NCBI GenBank assembly: GCA_030643245.1
Contig: DAOWME010000085.1
Coordinates: 1-10,944 of the forward strand
Length of the DNA: 10,944 nt
Direction: 5' to 3'
DNA from: Deltaproteobacteria bacterium
GTDB lineage: Bacteria > Desulfobacterota > UBA8473
Every line of letters starts with the position of its first letter. Positions within the stretch are counted from its first letter, which is position 1. The translations under genes and the position numbers were made by a program. The notes under the pieces were generated by a model that was given only the letters and a program-made list of their open reading frames with translations, was not told the origin of the DNA and made no database searches. Positions 1 through 7,016 of this stretch are shown piece by piece.

Positions 1-118
1 AATACAAAACCACAGGAATAGTTTTGCCTATTTCGAGGATTTTGTGTTTGAAGATCGGGCAAAGATGGCCTGAAGATGAGATGTACAAATGGGGAAGTTA
101 TTTCGGCCACGTCCCTTA
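1..118 (+). repeat. Palindromic MITE-like repeat, copy 1 (truncated by window start)
   Basis: This is the inner and right-hand part of a repeat found four times in the window. It carries the central hairpin tip (AATAG, loop, CTATT near 17-32), the GATTTTGTGTTTGAAGATCG arm and the right terminal sequence GGGGAAGTTATTTCGGCC...GTCCCTTA ending at 116-118. By eye, bases 1-118 are identical to the reverse complement of 10776-10893. The right end lies about 8 bp from the stop codon of the PHP gene. The small open frame that begins inside it is not a gene. The left terminus is outside the window. Confidence 0.93.
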
Positions 119-126
119 CACTCCTC

Positions 127-1026
127 TCACTTGACCTTGATGCCAAATTGACCGGCAACATAGAGAGGCACATCAGCGCTGCCCATAAGGATGGGTTGCT
201 GATGGCAATCAGACCCCCCGGTCACTACCAACCGCTCCTTTTTAGCAAAGGCCAGGTATGACTCAACTGTTGTCTGGTCACGCACTGAGCGCCAACATTC
301 GATTCCGTCTATATACGGAAGCATTGTCTCCCTTATGATCTCTTGCTGCTCAAGGAGAGACTTGGTAAAGGAGACAAGCGACGTGCCCCTGGGGTCATTT
401 GGATGGGCAAGCACAATCTTCCCGCCGGCTCCCTTTACCAGCGCAGAGGCCTCGGCAAGTGGGAGGGGCATCTTGGGGACATCACACCTCACCAGATATC
501 GGTCAAAGGCCGCCTGTTTGTTTCCGACAATTCCTTTTTTAACCATATAATTTGCGATATGGGGACGACCAAAGGAGCCGTCCACAGATGCCTCGATCGC
601 TTCCAGATCATCTTCTCCAAATGGTTTTTTCTTGTCGCTGGTCAGCGCTTCATTGATCTTTTCCATTATACGCTGCGCTCTGACTCTTCTATATTCCCTC
701 AGTTTCTGCAATTTTTGGACAAGTGGCTGGTAGTGAATGTCATACTGATAAGCAAGAAAATCAAGGGGAATCGGCTTTCCGTTTCGGTATCTTGGGTGGG
801 AAAAGGACACGTTCAATTCAAGTCCGTTGAGGTATTCAATACCCCAATATCGAGCCAAAGCTTGAGCGGATTCCTGGCAATCCAATGAGTCATGATCGGT
901 GATGGAGATCAACCCGATACCCCTCCTGCTCGCTTCCTCAAAGATCTCCGGTAACCGCTTCTTACCATCTGAGCAGTCTTTAGAATGAATGTGGAGGTCA
1001 ATTTTCGTTTTCTGTGATAAATTCAT
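127..1026 (-). CDS. PHP-domain metal-dependent phosphoesterase
   Basis: A 299-residue protein of the PHP superfamily. Members use a cluster of metal ions to hydrolyse phosphoesters, often 3',5'-nucleoside bisphosphates or short oligonucleotides. The whole metal-ligand set is visible: LHIHSKDCSD (H12, H14, D20), ITDHDS (D44, H45), E70 in LNGLEL, H156 in GRPHIA, H208 in LAHPND, and D273/H275 in GSDCHQ. The region at about 100-150 is the variable insertion typical of the YciV/RNase AM-like branch. The ATG at 1026 has GGAG 7 bases upstream and lies inside the end of iorB (29-bp overlap), so translation is probably coupled to iorB. The gene is last in the iorA-iorB operon and ends about 8 bp from repeat copy 1. 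The fold and activity class are solid. The substrate is unknown, and a link to arylpyruvate metabolism is only inferred from the overlap. Confidence 0.9.
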   Translation of the reverse strand: MNLSQKTKIDLHIHSKDCSDGKKRLPEIFEEASRRGIGLISITDHDSLDCQESAQALARYWGIEYLNGLELNVSFSHPRYRNGKPIPLDFLAYQYDIHYQPLVQKLQKLREYRRVRAQRIMEKINEALTSDKKKPFGEDDLEAIEASVDGSFGRPHIANYMVKKGIVGNKQAAFDRYLVRCDVPKMPLPLAEASALVKGAGGKIVLAHPNDPRGTSLVSFTKSLLEQQEIIRETMLPYIDGIECWRSVRDQTTVESYLAFAKKERLVVTGGSDCHQQPILMGSADVPLYVAGQFGIKVK

Positions 1027-1603
1027 TACCTATCTCCAGCGCCTTGTAATTCAACTCAAGTCTTGATTCCGGAAACATATCCACCAATACATCCTTAAAA
1101 TCATACATTTGAAGCGGAAAATCAGGGAGGGCACAGAGCGTCCCCAACATGATCATGTTGAGGAGTATGGGCGCGCCCAAGTCTATGGCCAGTCGCGTGG
1201 CATCCAGCCAGTATAATTTACCGCCGGCGTCTTCCAATATAGACCGGATTCGTTCAGTGTCCGGATATTCCACCTCGTCCGCAATCACATTCAACGGGTA
1301 AACGGGCCAGGAATTCACCACAAAAGTCGTCTCACTATTACCATACTCCGGGAGTACCCTGATAGTCTCCAATGGTTCCAGGCCGATGATGATATGGGCC
1401 TTATTGGGAGGGATCAGAGGGCCATAATCTCTTTTGCGTGAAAGACGAATATGACTCATGACCGGCCCTCCCCGCTGGGAAAGACCAAATGTTTCGCCAA
1501 TCGTGACTCTCAATCCTCTCTTGACCGCTGCCTTTCCCACGACCTGAGAGGCCAAAACATTTCCCTGACCGCCAACACCGGTTATGATCAGATTCAGGGC
1601 CAT
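998..1603 (-). CDS. iorB: Indolepyruvate:ferredoxin oxidoreductase, beta subunit
   Basis: A 201-residue subunit of the gamma-domain type found in 2-oxoacid:acceptor oxidoreductases. With IorA it oxidatively decarboxylates arylpyruvates (indole-, phenyl- and hydroxyphenylpyruvate) to aryl-acetyl-CoA and reduces ferredoxin in the cytoplasm. Family marks are the N-terminal GVGGQG loop (residues 9-14), the FGLSQRGGPV segment (39-48) and the GLEPLET stretch (74-80). The length fits single-domain IorB. The ATG at 1603 has AAGGAAG 7 bases upstream. It lies about 70 bp downstream of iorA on the same strand, the usual order for this enzyme, and its 3' end overlaps the PHP gene. The pairing with a clear IorA makes this call firmer than the sequence alone would. 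Confidence 0.94.
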   Translation of the reverse strand: MALNLIITGVGGQGNVLASQVVGKAAVKRGLRVTIGETFGLSQRGGPVMSHIRLSRKRDYGPLIPPNKAHIIIGLEPLETIRVLPEYGNSETTFVVNSWPVYPLNVIADEVEYPDTERIRSILEDAGGKLYWLDATRLAIDLGAPILLNMIMLGTLCALPDFPLQMYDFKDVLVDMFPESRLELNYKALEIGNEFITENEN

Positions 1604-1672
1604 ATATATACTTCCTTTTCGTAATGGTTCACAAGGTTCAGGGATCCGGCTTTTTCTGTCTACTGTGACTTG

Positions 1673-3577
1673 TTACTCTCTTTCTTCCCGGAGTATCGCT
1701 CTCTGGGGACAGATGTCCGAACAGATCCCGCACCCTACACAGATGACCCCATCGATCTTCGCCTTTTGCGCGTGCTTGTCCCATACAAGCCCGGGACACC
1801 GAAAGATACGGAGACAATAGCGATCACATCCACATTCCTCTCCGAGACACAGGTCCTGGTCGACGCGCATCTTATAGGGGAAACCCCTTTCCCTACCCTC
1901 CACCAGTGCGCATTTTCGACGCAGGATGAGGACTCTCGGCCCTTTTTGCTGCATATTTCTATAGATAATTTTTGCTGTACTTAGCATGTCATAGGGGTCC
2001 GCCACTTCCACATCCACCTTAAGAGACCGGCAGAGGGCCTCCATATCCACAGGGTCGGTCTTCGTGCCCATGGCAGTCTTGCCTGTTCCGGGATGCGGCT
2101 GGAATCCTGTCATGGCTGTGGCGCTGTTATCCAGAATAAGAAGCAGAACGTCGGCCCCGTTGAACTTGGCGTTAATAAGCGCCGGGATTGCGGCGTGGAA
2201 AAATGTGGAATCACCGCACACAGTGACCACGGGTTGATGGAACCCGAAGCGATCCAGTTTTCCATACCCTGAAGCAAGCCCCAGACCGGAGCCCATGGCG
2301 TGAACAGACTTGACCTGGTTGAAACCTGTCGGCCAGATACCCATAGTATAGCAACCGATGTCTCCCGACACAAAACCGTCGCGATCATCCCAGGCCAGGG
2401 CCGTTTTGATGGCATAATAAGAGCCTCTATGGGGGCAGCCGGGGCATAATCCGAATTCTCGGGGAGGTGCGATATCTTTGACAATGGGACTCACTTTGTC
2501 CATGAAGGCGTGGTCTTGCCAGTCGACGCTGAATAATCTTCCGAGGACCCTCAGGATAGAAGCCGGGGTCTGCTCTCCACATGAAGGCGTATGACCGGAC
2601 GCCTTTCCCATATATTCCTTGGGACCTATCTCCATGCAGATATCAGCGCCAAAAGACTTCACATTGTCTTCCAGGAACGGGTCCACATCTTCGACAAAGA
2701 GTACTCGATCGCATTTAGCAAGATGCTTTTTCAGGAACCCTTTGGGAAGGGGCCAGGTGGTCCCCAACTTAAGTGTCCCGACCCTGTCCGACAGTTCCAG
2801 GATGTCCACCGCCTCGGTCACGTAAGTCCAGGCACACCCTGATGAAACGATCAAAAGCTCCGGCCTGACAGCTCCCTCGTAATGATTGAAGGATGACTTT
2901 TCAAATAGAACCCTTGCAAGGTCCAGTTTTTCATGCCTCATTTTATGCTTTGCCACGACAGGAAATGTGTGGAAAGATAAGCCCGTGTCAAAGTGGGGAC
3001 GGGGATCGAACGATGGAAGTTCGTTTATGAGGACTCTTGTCCGTGTATGTGAGAGACGCGATACACTTCTGATCATAACGATATTTTCTATCTTCTCGGA
3101 AAGTTCGAATGCCCAGGTAGTCATGACCAGGGCCTCTTGGGGAGTTGTGGGTTCGAGCAAAGGAGCATCGATAATCCGTGCAAAGATGCGAGCGTCTTCC
3201 TCGTTTGTGCTGGAAATCCCCGATGGATCGTCACAGGTGACCAGAACCAATCCAGCCCTGGTACCCGAAAGAGTCAAGTTGGTTAAAAAATCCAAGGCAA
3301 CGTTAATTCCATTCTGTTTCATAACAACTATTGCCCGACAGCCCGTAAAGGAAGCGGCAGTGGCAGCCTCCACCGCCACTTTTTCATTGACGGACCACTC
3401 CACATAGATGGGCAAATCTCTTGCAGCCTCGGCCAGGGTCTCAATGATCTCTGATGAAGGGTTGCCAGGGTACCCTGCGCAGAAGACCACTCCCGCTTCC
3501 AGGGCTCCCCTCGCAATAGCCTCATTGCCTTGGAGAAGCAGATGGATGTCTCCCGATCTTTGACTTATCCCTTTCAT
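1673..3577 (-). CDS. iorA: Indolepyruvate:ferredoxin oxidoreductase, alpha subunit
   Basis: The catalytic subunit, 634 residues from the ATG at 3577, close to the usual IorA length. Domain order is complete. The N-terminal pyrimidine-binding half carries GNEAIARGALEAG and GYPGNPSSEI (about 17-48). A transketolase-C-like middle follows. The TPP-binding half holds CPGCPHRGSYYAI (about 378-390), GDIGCYTMG, GDSTFFHAAIPALIN and ILDNSATAMTG. The C-terminal ferredoxin-like domain has cysteines at about 577, 582, 584, 588 and 594, and CVGCGICSDICP at 613-624, matching two [4Fe-4S] clusters. Such enzymes are oxygen sensitive. A GTG at 3589 would add four residues, but it falls inside the AAGGTGG ribosome-binding site that lies 8 bases before the ATG, so the ATG is preferred. 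It is the first gene of the iorA-iorB-PHP operon. Confidence 0.96.
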   Translation of the reverse strand: MKGISQRSGDIHLLLQGNEAIARGALEAGVVFCAGYPGNPSSEIIETLAEAARDLPIYVEWSVNEKVAVEAATAASFTGCRAIVVMKQNGINVALDFLTNLTLSGTRAGLVLVTCDDPSGISSTNEEDARIFARIIDAPLLEPTTPQEALVMTTWAFELSEKIENIVMIRSVSRLSHTRTRVLINELPSFDPRPHFDTGLSFHTFPVVAKHKMRHEKLDLARVLFEKSSFNHYEGAVRPELLIVSSGCAWTYVTEAVDILELSDRVGTLKLGTTWPLPKGFLKKHLAKCDRVLFVEDVDPFLEDNVKSFGADICMEIGPKEYMGKASGHTPSCGEQTPASILRVLGRLFSVDWQDHAFMDKVSPIVKDIAPPREFGLCPGCPHRGSYYAIKTALAWDDRDGFVSGDIGCYTMGIWPTGFNQVKSVHAMGSGLGLASGYGKLDRFGFHQPVVTVCGDSTFFHAAIPALINAKFNGADVLLLILDNSATAMTGFQPHPGTGKTAMGTKTDPVDMEALCRSLKVDVEVADPYDMLSTAKIIYRNMQQKGPRVLILRRKCALVEGRERGFPYKMRVDQDLCLGEECGCDRYCLRIFRCPGLVWDKHAQKAKIDGVICVGCGICSDICPQRAILREERE

Positions 3578-3625
3578 ACGTCTTTCCACCTTATCTCGAA
3601 ACCGATCACAGTGTCCGATTGTCGC

Positions 3626-3631
3626 AGTATA
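3626..3631 (-). promoter_or_regulatory. Possible -10 box upstream of iorA
   Basis: The minus strand reads TATACT here, about 50 bp before the iorA ATG, between the leader hairpins and the gene. No convincing -35 hexamer lies 16-18 bp upstream, so this is a weak call. If it is the true promoter, the hairpins at 3644-3680 are upstream of the transcript and would not be RNA structures. Confidence 0.25.
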
Positions 3632-3643
3632 GGCCTTTTTGTA

Positions 3644-3680
3644 ATTGCAGGGTGCGAGTGCCCTGCAATATGCGCACCCT
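3644..3680 (-). promoter_or_regulatory. Two competing hairpins in the iorA upstream region
   Basis: On the minus strand the order is AGGGTGCG (3680-3673), ATTGCAGGG (3669-3661), then CGCACCCTGCAAT (3656-3644). The last segment can pair perfectly with the first (8 bp, CGCACCCT) or with the second (9 bp, CCCTGCAAT), but not fully with both because CCCT is shared. There is no U-tract after either stem, so this is not a simple terminator. It could be a switching leader, a protein-binding palindrome or a relic of another repeat. Confidence 0.45.
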
Positions 3681-3690
3681 ATGATCGATT

Positions 3691-3872
3691 AGGGACGGGG
3701 ACGAAGTAACTTCCTCAAGTTGGCGCTCAGATTTAGGTTAGATTTGTTCGATCTGAAAACGCAAAACCGCAGGAATAGTCGAACTATTTTGAGGATTTTG
3801 TGTTTGAAGATCGGGCAAAGATGACCTGAAGATGAGATGCACAAATGGGGAAGTTATTTCGTCCCCGTCCCT
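3691..3872 (+). repeat. Palindromic MITE-like repeat, copy 2 (complete, 182 bp)
   Basis: A complete copy. It begins AGGGACGGGGACGAAGTAAC and ends with the inverted match GTTATTTCGTCCCCGTCCCT, giving terminal inverted repeats of about 24 bp with one mismatch. The two arms also resemble each other inward: CGATCTGAAAACGCAAAACC on the left against GGATTTTGTGTTTGAAGATCG on the right. They meet at the tip AATAGT-CGA-ACTATT. The tip differs from the other copies but still pairs. The right edge overlaps the stop codon of the FrhB-family gene. No open frame inside is credible. Confidence 0.94.
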
Positions 3873-4999
3873 TACCTTATCTCACCCCGGGTCAGCCGCC
3901 CTCTCTCTTTCTTGTTGAAGGACGCCTCTGCCAAGTGCATGAGATTCTTTTTGGGTAAGTCGTCAACCTTCACAACACCATCTTCAGTGGCCTGTTCCAT
4001 TAGCCGGAGCCCCAGGTCGGTTCTCAACACGACAGTGTTCCATTCGTCAATACCCTCTATCGCCCCCACGGATATATCCGACCATTCGGCCGTCATATCC
4101 TGACAGAGGGAACACCCTTTCTTTATGAAGGGGCGAATGTCGTTAAGGGGGAACTCTCTCCATCCGTCTCTGGTACATATCTGAAATACACCGGCAGGTG
4201 GAGGGGGGATATCGCACTTAAGGATCGGTTCCCTTAACCCTCGGTTTCTCAGATCTGCAAAAAGCGATCGATAATCAAGCGCCCAGGTGCAAAAGAGACC
4301 TATCTTTAAGACAATGCTGTTGGCCCGATTCTCACCGTCCGAGCCCATATGCCTCATCCGTGTCAGGGCTTCCATCTGGCAAGGGAGGCCCACTATCCCC
4401 AGCTTTTGTTCCCCTGTTTTTATTGCCATGTTTAGCGCTTCGAGCCCAGCCGATGCCGTATATCTGGAACCTGCACAGCCAATTACATCGGATCTGCTTC
4501 TTGCAACAGTTCCGGCCGGTGCATAGCCATCTCCTGCATCCGTCAAAATGGCCGACCGGATGATGTCCTTTCCCAATGCATACGTTATGAGGGAGGATAC
4601 AACCCCACCGTACTGTGCCTTCTCGTTTATTTCTTTATCGAGAGAGCAGGCCATTATGATTTTTTTATATGGCCCTATCTCCGGAGTGTTCATTACGTCT
4701 GAGGTCATCTTGTCAAGTGCAATGTCGCCACGATCAATCAGGGGACAAATCTCAACACATCTCCCTGTATCTCGAGAGCATCTCGCCATCGCCAACACCT
4801 TCCCATCAAAATAGTGAAAATAGGGACAAAGTCCCACACATGCGCCGCATGCTACGCATAACCCCTTATCGATGACTTTGTTTATTAACCGGTCTTGTGC
4901 TCCACTAGCCGAAGATTCCATCTGTCTTTTTAAAACCTCTGTATATGTCGGACCTATATGGTCAAGAAGTAACCTGCCCCTCAATACTCGACTCACCAT
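3872..4999 (-). CDS. FrhB-family iron-sulfur flavoprotein (F420 hydrogenase/dehydrogenase beta-subunit family)
   Basis: A 375-residue protein of the FrhB family, whose members bind FAD and [4Fe-4S] clusters and move electrons between F420 or ferredoxin and partner enzymes. Visible marks are CVACGACVGLCP (C48, C51, C54, C58), a second cysteine group ARCSRDTGRCVEICP (C74, C81, C85), the FrhB N-domain GGVVSSLITYAL (131-142), GLPCQMEAL (204-212) and the C-domain KGCSLCQDMTAEWSDISVG (294-312). The ATG at 4999 overlaps the GNAT gene by 38 bp and has only AGGA directly before it. A TTG at 4984 with GGTGAG 7 bases upstream, or the ATG at 4921, are possible starts. The stop codon TAA sits on the edge of repeat copy 2. 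The electron donor and acceptor are unknown, and F420 use should not be assumed outside F420-making organisms. Confidence 0.9.
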   Translation of the reverse strand: MVSRVLRGRLLLDHIGPTYTEVLKRQMESSASGAQDRLINKVIDKGLCVACGACVGLCPYFHYFDGKVLAMARCSRDTGRCVEICPLIDRGDIALDKMTSDVMNTPEIGPYKKIIMACSLDKEINEKAQYGGVVSSLITYALGKDIIRSAILTDAGDGYAPAGTVARSRSDVIGCAGSRYTASAGLEALNMAIKTGEQKLGIVGLPCQMEALTRMRHMGSDGENRANSIVLKIGLFCTWALDYRSLFADLRNRGLREPILKCDIPPPPAGVFQICTRDGWREFPLNDIRPFIKKGCSLCQDMTAEWSDISVGAIEGIDEWNTVVLRTDLGLRLMEQATEDGVVKVDDLPKKNLMHLAEASFNKKERGRLTRGEIR

Positions 5000-5558
5000 T
5001 CCTGGGCTTCCCGAATCTACAGAGGATCGTGCTGTCGATGTCGAGAAAATATACGCTTTGGAAACTATTGAAACCTGTCCTTCTAATCGCCATTATCGAG
5101 GATTTGTTCGATGAGAGGGCAAATATAAACGCCTTTTGATACCCTTCTTGTCTGCCACGTCTGAGTATAGCCGTTAGTATTCTGGGAAAGAGACCGTTAC
5201 CCCGAAACTCGGGTTCTGTAAATGCATCGTACAGATACATCTCGCGGTTCTTCAATATTATGCTTTTCCCGATCTCCCCTATAGGTGCACTGTTCGATGT
5301 CATCCAGCAATAAGAGACAACCTCTTCCCTGAAGATGGCGCAACAATAAATGTCTCCCTTGCCCAATCGCTCTTTGAAATTAATGTTTTTCTTCATTAGG
5401 TTCTCTTTTGCAGAGGCAGATTCGCCAGAAATAAATCGTATCTCCGCAGAGAGGCCCGCCTCCACGTTTTGAATTTTCTCCCTGAGGTTAAAGGAAAACA
5501 ATGTCAAAATCCCGGATTTGACCGTGTTCTCCATCCTTTTTTTCGCATGGGGTTTCAC
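4962..5558 (-). CDS. GNAT-family N-acetyltransferase
   Basis: A protein of about 198 residues with a C-terminal GNAT acyl-CoA-binding fold. From the GTG at 5558, the segment YDAFTEPEFRGNGLFPRIL (about 110-128) holds motif A with the RGNGLF acetyl-CoA pyrophosphate loop, and SNKSSIMAIRRTGF (about 150-163) is the typical helix and final-strand signature. The first 60 or so residues are less typical. An upstream GTG at 5606 gives 214 residues but has a poor ribosome-binding site, whereas the GTG at 5558 has AGGAG 7 bases before it. It is the promoter-proximal gene of a pair with the FrhB-family gene, which overlaps its 3' end. The acceptor substrate is not predictable from the sequence. Confidence 0.82.
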   Translation of the reverse strand: MKPHAKKRMENTVKSGILTLFSFNLREKIQNVEAGLSAEIRFISGESASAKENLMKKNINFKERLGKGDIYCCAIFREEVVSYCWMTSNSAPIGEIGKSIILKNREMYLYDAFTEPEFRGNGLFPRILTAILRRGRQEGYQKAFIFALSSNKSSIMAIRRTGFNSFQSVYFLDIDSTILCRFGKPRNGESSIEGQVTS

Positions 5559-5650
5559 CAACCCACTCCTATTTCCCGCTGACCGGGGCCCTGAAGAAAA
5601 ACGCACAACCTATATTATCGGAAATTCATAACCATTCACAGGACACACCT

Positions 5651-5694
5651 GTTGCCGGTTACTCGCATCCGGCAGCGAGGCAGCGAGGCAGCGA
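5651..5694 (-). repeat. Three tandem GGCAGCGA octamers beside a small hairpin in the GNAT leader
   Basis: The octamer GGCAGCGA occurs three times without a gap at 5671-5694. Next to it, TGCCGG (5653-5658) pairs with CCGGCA (5669-5674), and CTCGC (5662-5666) can pair with GCGAG (5675-5679) as an alternative. The block falls in the expected untranslated leader of the GNAT-FrhB transcript. Its function is unknown; it may be a simple replication-slippage repeat. Confidence 0.6.
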
Positions 5695-5703
5695 CAAGAA
5701 TAC

Positions 5704-5733
5704 ATTATACATTTGAAACCATCTTCCGGTCAA
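5704..5733 (-). promoter_or_regulatory. Sigma70-type promoter for the GNAT-FrhB pair
   Basis: On the minus strand, TTGACC (5733-5728) and a perfect TATAAT (5709-5704) are separated by 18 bp. It is the best promoter match in the window. It lies just after the metallophosphoesterase stop codon and points toward the GNAT start about 145 bp away. The predicted start of transcription is near 5697, which places the GGCAGCGA repeats at the very 5' end of the RNA. Confidence 0.7.
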
Positions 5734-5750
5734 CCTTCTATTTTTTTAAC

Positions 5751-6965
5751 CTATGCGGCTGGTGAAAATGCTTCTCTTGATGAGCTAACCGCAGGGGCCT
5801 CATTTTTCAGTTTTATTACGACGATCTCAGGGGGGGATAGAAACCGTAAAGGGGGACCCCACGTGCCAGTGCCACGACTGATGTAAAGCATTTTCCCCCC
5901 TATGTTAAAAAACCCTCCTTGTAATGGGAAGAAAAGGTGGGTCACAAGATTGAAGGGAAACAGTTGCCCCTTATGGGTGTGACCGGAGAGTTGGAGGTCA
6001 ATGGGTAGAAGGTGGGCATTTTCTCTGAAATTTCGAGGCTGATGATACAGGAGTATCGTAAAAAGGTTTGGGTCATTCCTTGCCAGGAGTCCGGAGGGTT
6101 TTTCTCCCACCACACTTTTGAATGTTCTTGCCATAGGGTCATCTAACCCTACGATGTTAAGGAGGCCATTGAGGGTTATGCGCTCGTTGCGTAGGAGCAC
6201 AAATCCCGAATCCCTGGTAAAGAGAACAGACTGTTCTATCCCGGCAAAGAATTCGTGATTTCCTGTGACCGCATATTTCCCAAGTCTGGGATTGATATTC
6301 CTCAGTTTTTCCGCGAGGTCTCTTAGGATATTCACGTTTGCGTCCACTAAATCTCCCGTTGAAAAAATAATATCCGGTTTGATCTCCTTGAGGATCCGTG
6401 TAACCTTCTCAAGCCTTCTTTTCCCCACCAATACCCCTAGGTGAAGATCTGAAATCTGAGCGATTACAAGCTCGTCCACGTCTTTCGGTAATTTCGGGGT
6501 CTGGATAGTGACCCGGGTAACACCGATCTTCAATGCCTCAAAATAGGCGTACGTACAGATACATGCTGTCATGAAAAGCGTTACGACAAATGTGGAAAAA
6601 TCTTTGGGGACAATGAGAAATGGATACGCCCCTGAGGTCACCAAACGGGTCAGTTTGCCGGACATATTGATGAGGTCAACAGCGGCATTAATCAAGAAAA
6701 GATAATAGACGAAGCCCATCCAGAGGAATGAAATCAATGTTATGATGTACGTGACCCCACCCACACGTCTGGTCGCACAAACTCGACAGAGCACGGGAGA
6801 GACAACCATGAGAGCCAGAAAGATTACAATATATATATTTACCGCACCAGGAAAATTGGTTTGGGATAATATCTTTTTACAGATATACAGATGCATCAAT
6901 CCGTAAAGGGAAAAGAAGAAACCCAGAAACATCACGATTTGAGCAGTTATACCCATGAAAGACAA
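5751..6965 (-). CDS. Membrane-anchored calcineurin-like metallophosphoesterase
   Basis: A 404-residue protein with hydrophobic N-terminal segments at roughly 5-30, 42-62, 70-95 and 112-142, then a calcineurin-like phosphoesterase domain. The metal and catalytic motifs are all present: ISDLHLG (171-177), GDLVD (204-208), GNHE (235-238), LYHQP (306-310) and SGHTHKGQ (327-334). This layout is that of the YkuE/COG1408 group, which includes enzymes acting on UDP-diacylglucosamine in lipid A synthesis; that substrate is a family possibility, not something the sequence proves. The start is a TTG at 6965; an ATG at 6956, three codons later, is an alternative, and neither has a strong ribosome-binding site. 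A run of seven C on the coding strand (5830-5836) encodes part of SPPEI. No terminator hairpin follows the stop. Confidence 0.88.
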   Translation of the reverse strand: MSFMGITAQIVMFLGFFFSLYGLMHLYICKKILSQTNFPGAVNIYIVIFLALMVVSPVLCRVCATRRVGGVTYIITLISFLWMGFVYYLFLINAAVDLINMSGKLTRLVTSGAYPFLIVPKDFSTFVVTLFMTACICTYAYFEALKIGVTRVTIQTPKLPKDVDELVIAQISDLHLGVLVGKRRLEKVTRILKEIKPDIIFSTGDLVDANVNILRDLAEKLRNINPRLGKYAVTGNHEFFAGIEQSVLFTRDSGFVLLRNERITLNGLLNIVGLDDPMARTFKSVVGEKPSGLLARNDPNLFTILLYHQPRNFRENAHLLPIDLQLSGHTHKGQLFPFNLVTHLFFPLQGGFFNIGGKMLYISRGTGTWGPPLRFLSPPEIVVIKLKNEAPAVSSSREAFSPAA

Positions 6966-7016
6966 TTAGTTCCCATCCGGAAATGGCCCTTTTCCGAAAT
7001 CACTATGTCAGTCTGT

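Noticed and set aside
76..261. Small plus-strand frame starting inside repeat copy 1
   Set aside because: It is part repeat and part antisense of the PHP gene, and the same start peptide recurs in other repeat copies because of the repeat sequence.
343..888. 181-codon plus-strand open frame
   Set aside because: It lies wholly antisense to the PHP gene, whose catalytic motifs are intact.
3837..4103. Plus-strand frame starting in repeat copy 2
   Set aside because: Antisense to the FrhB-family gene with no recognisable domain; its start comes from the repeat.
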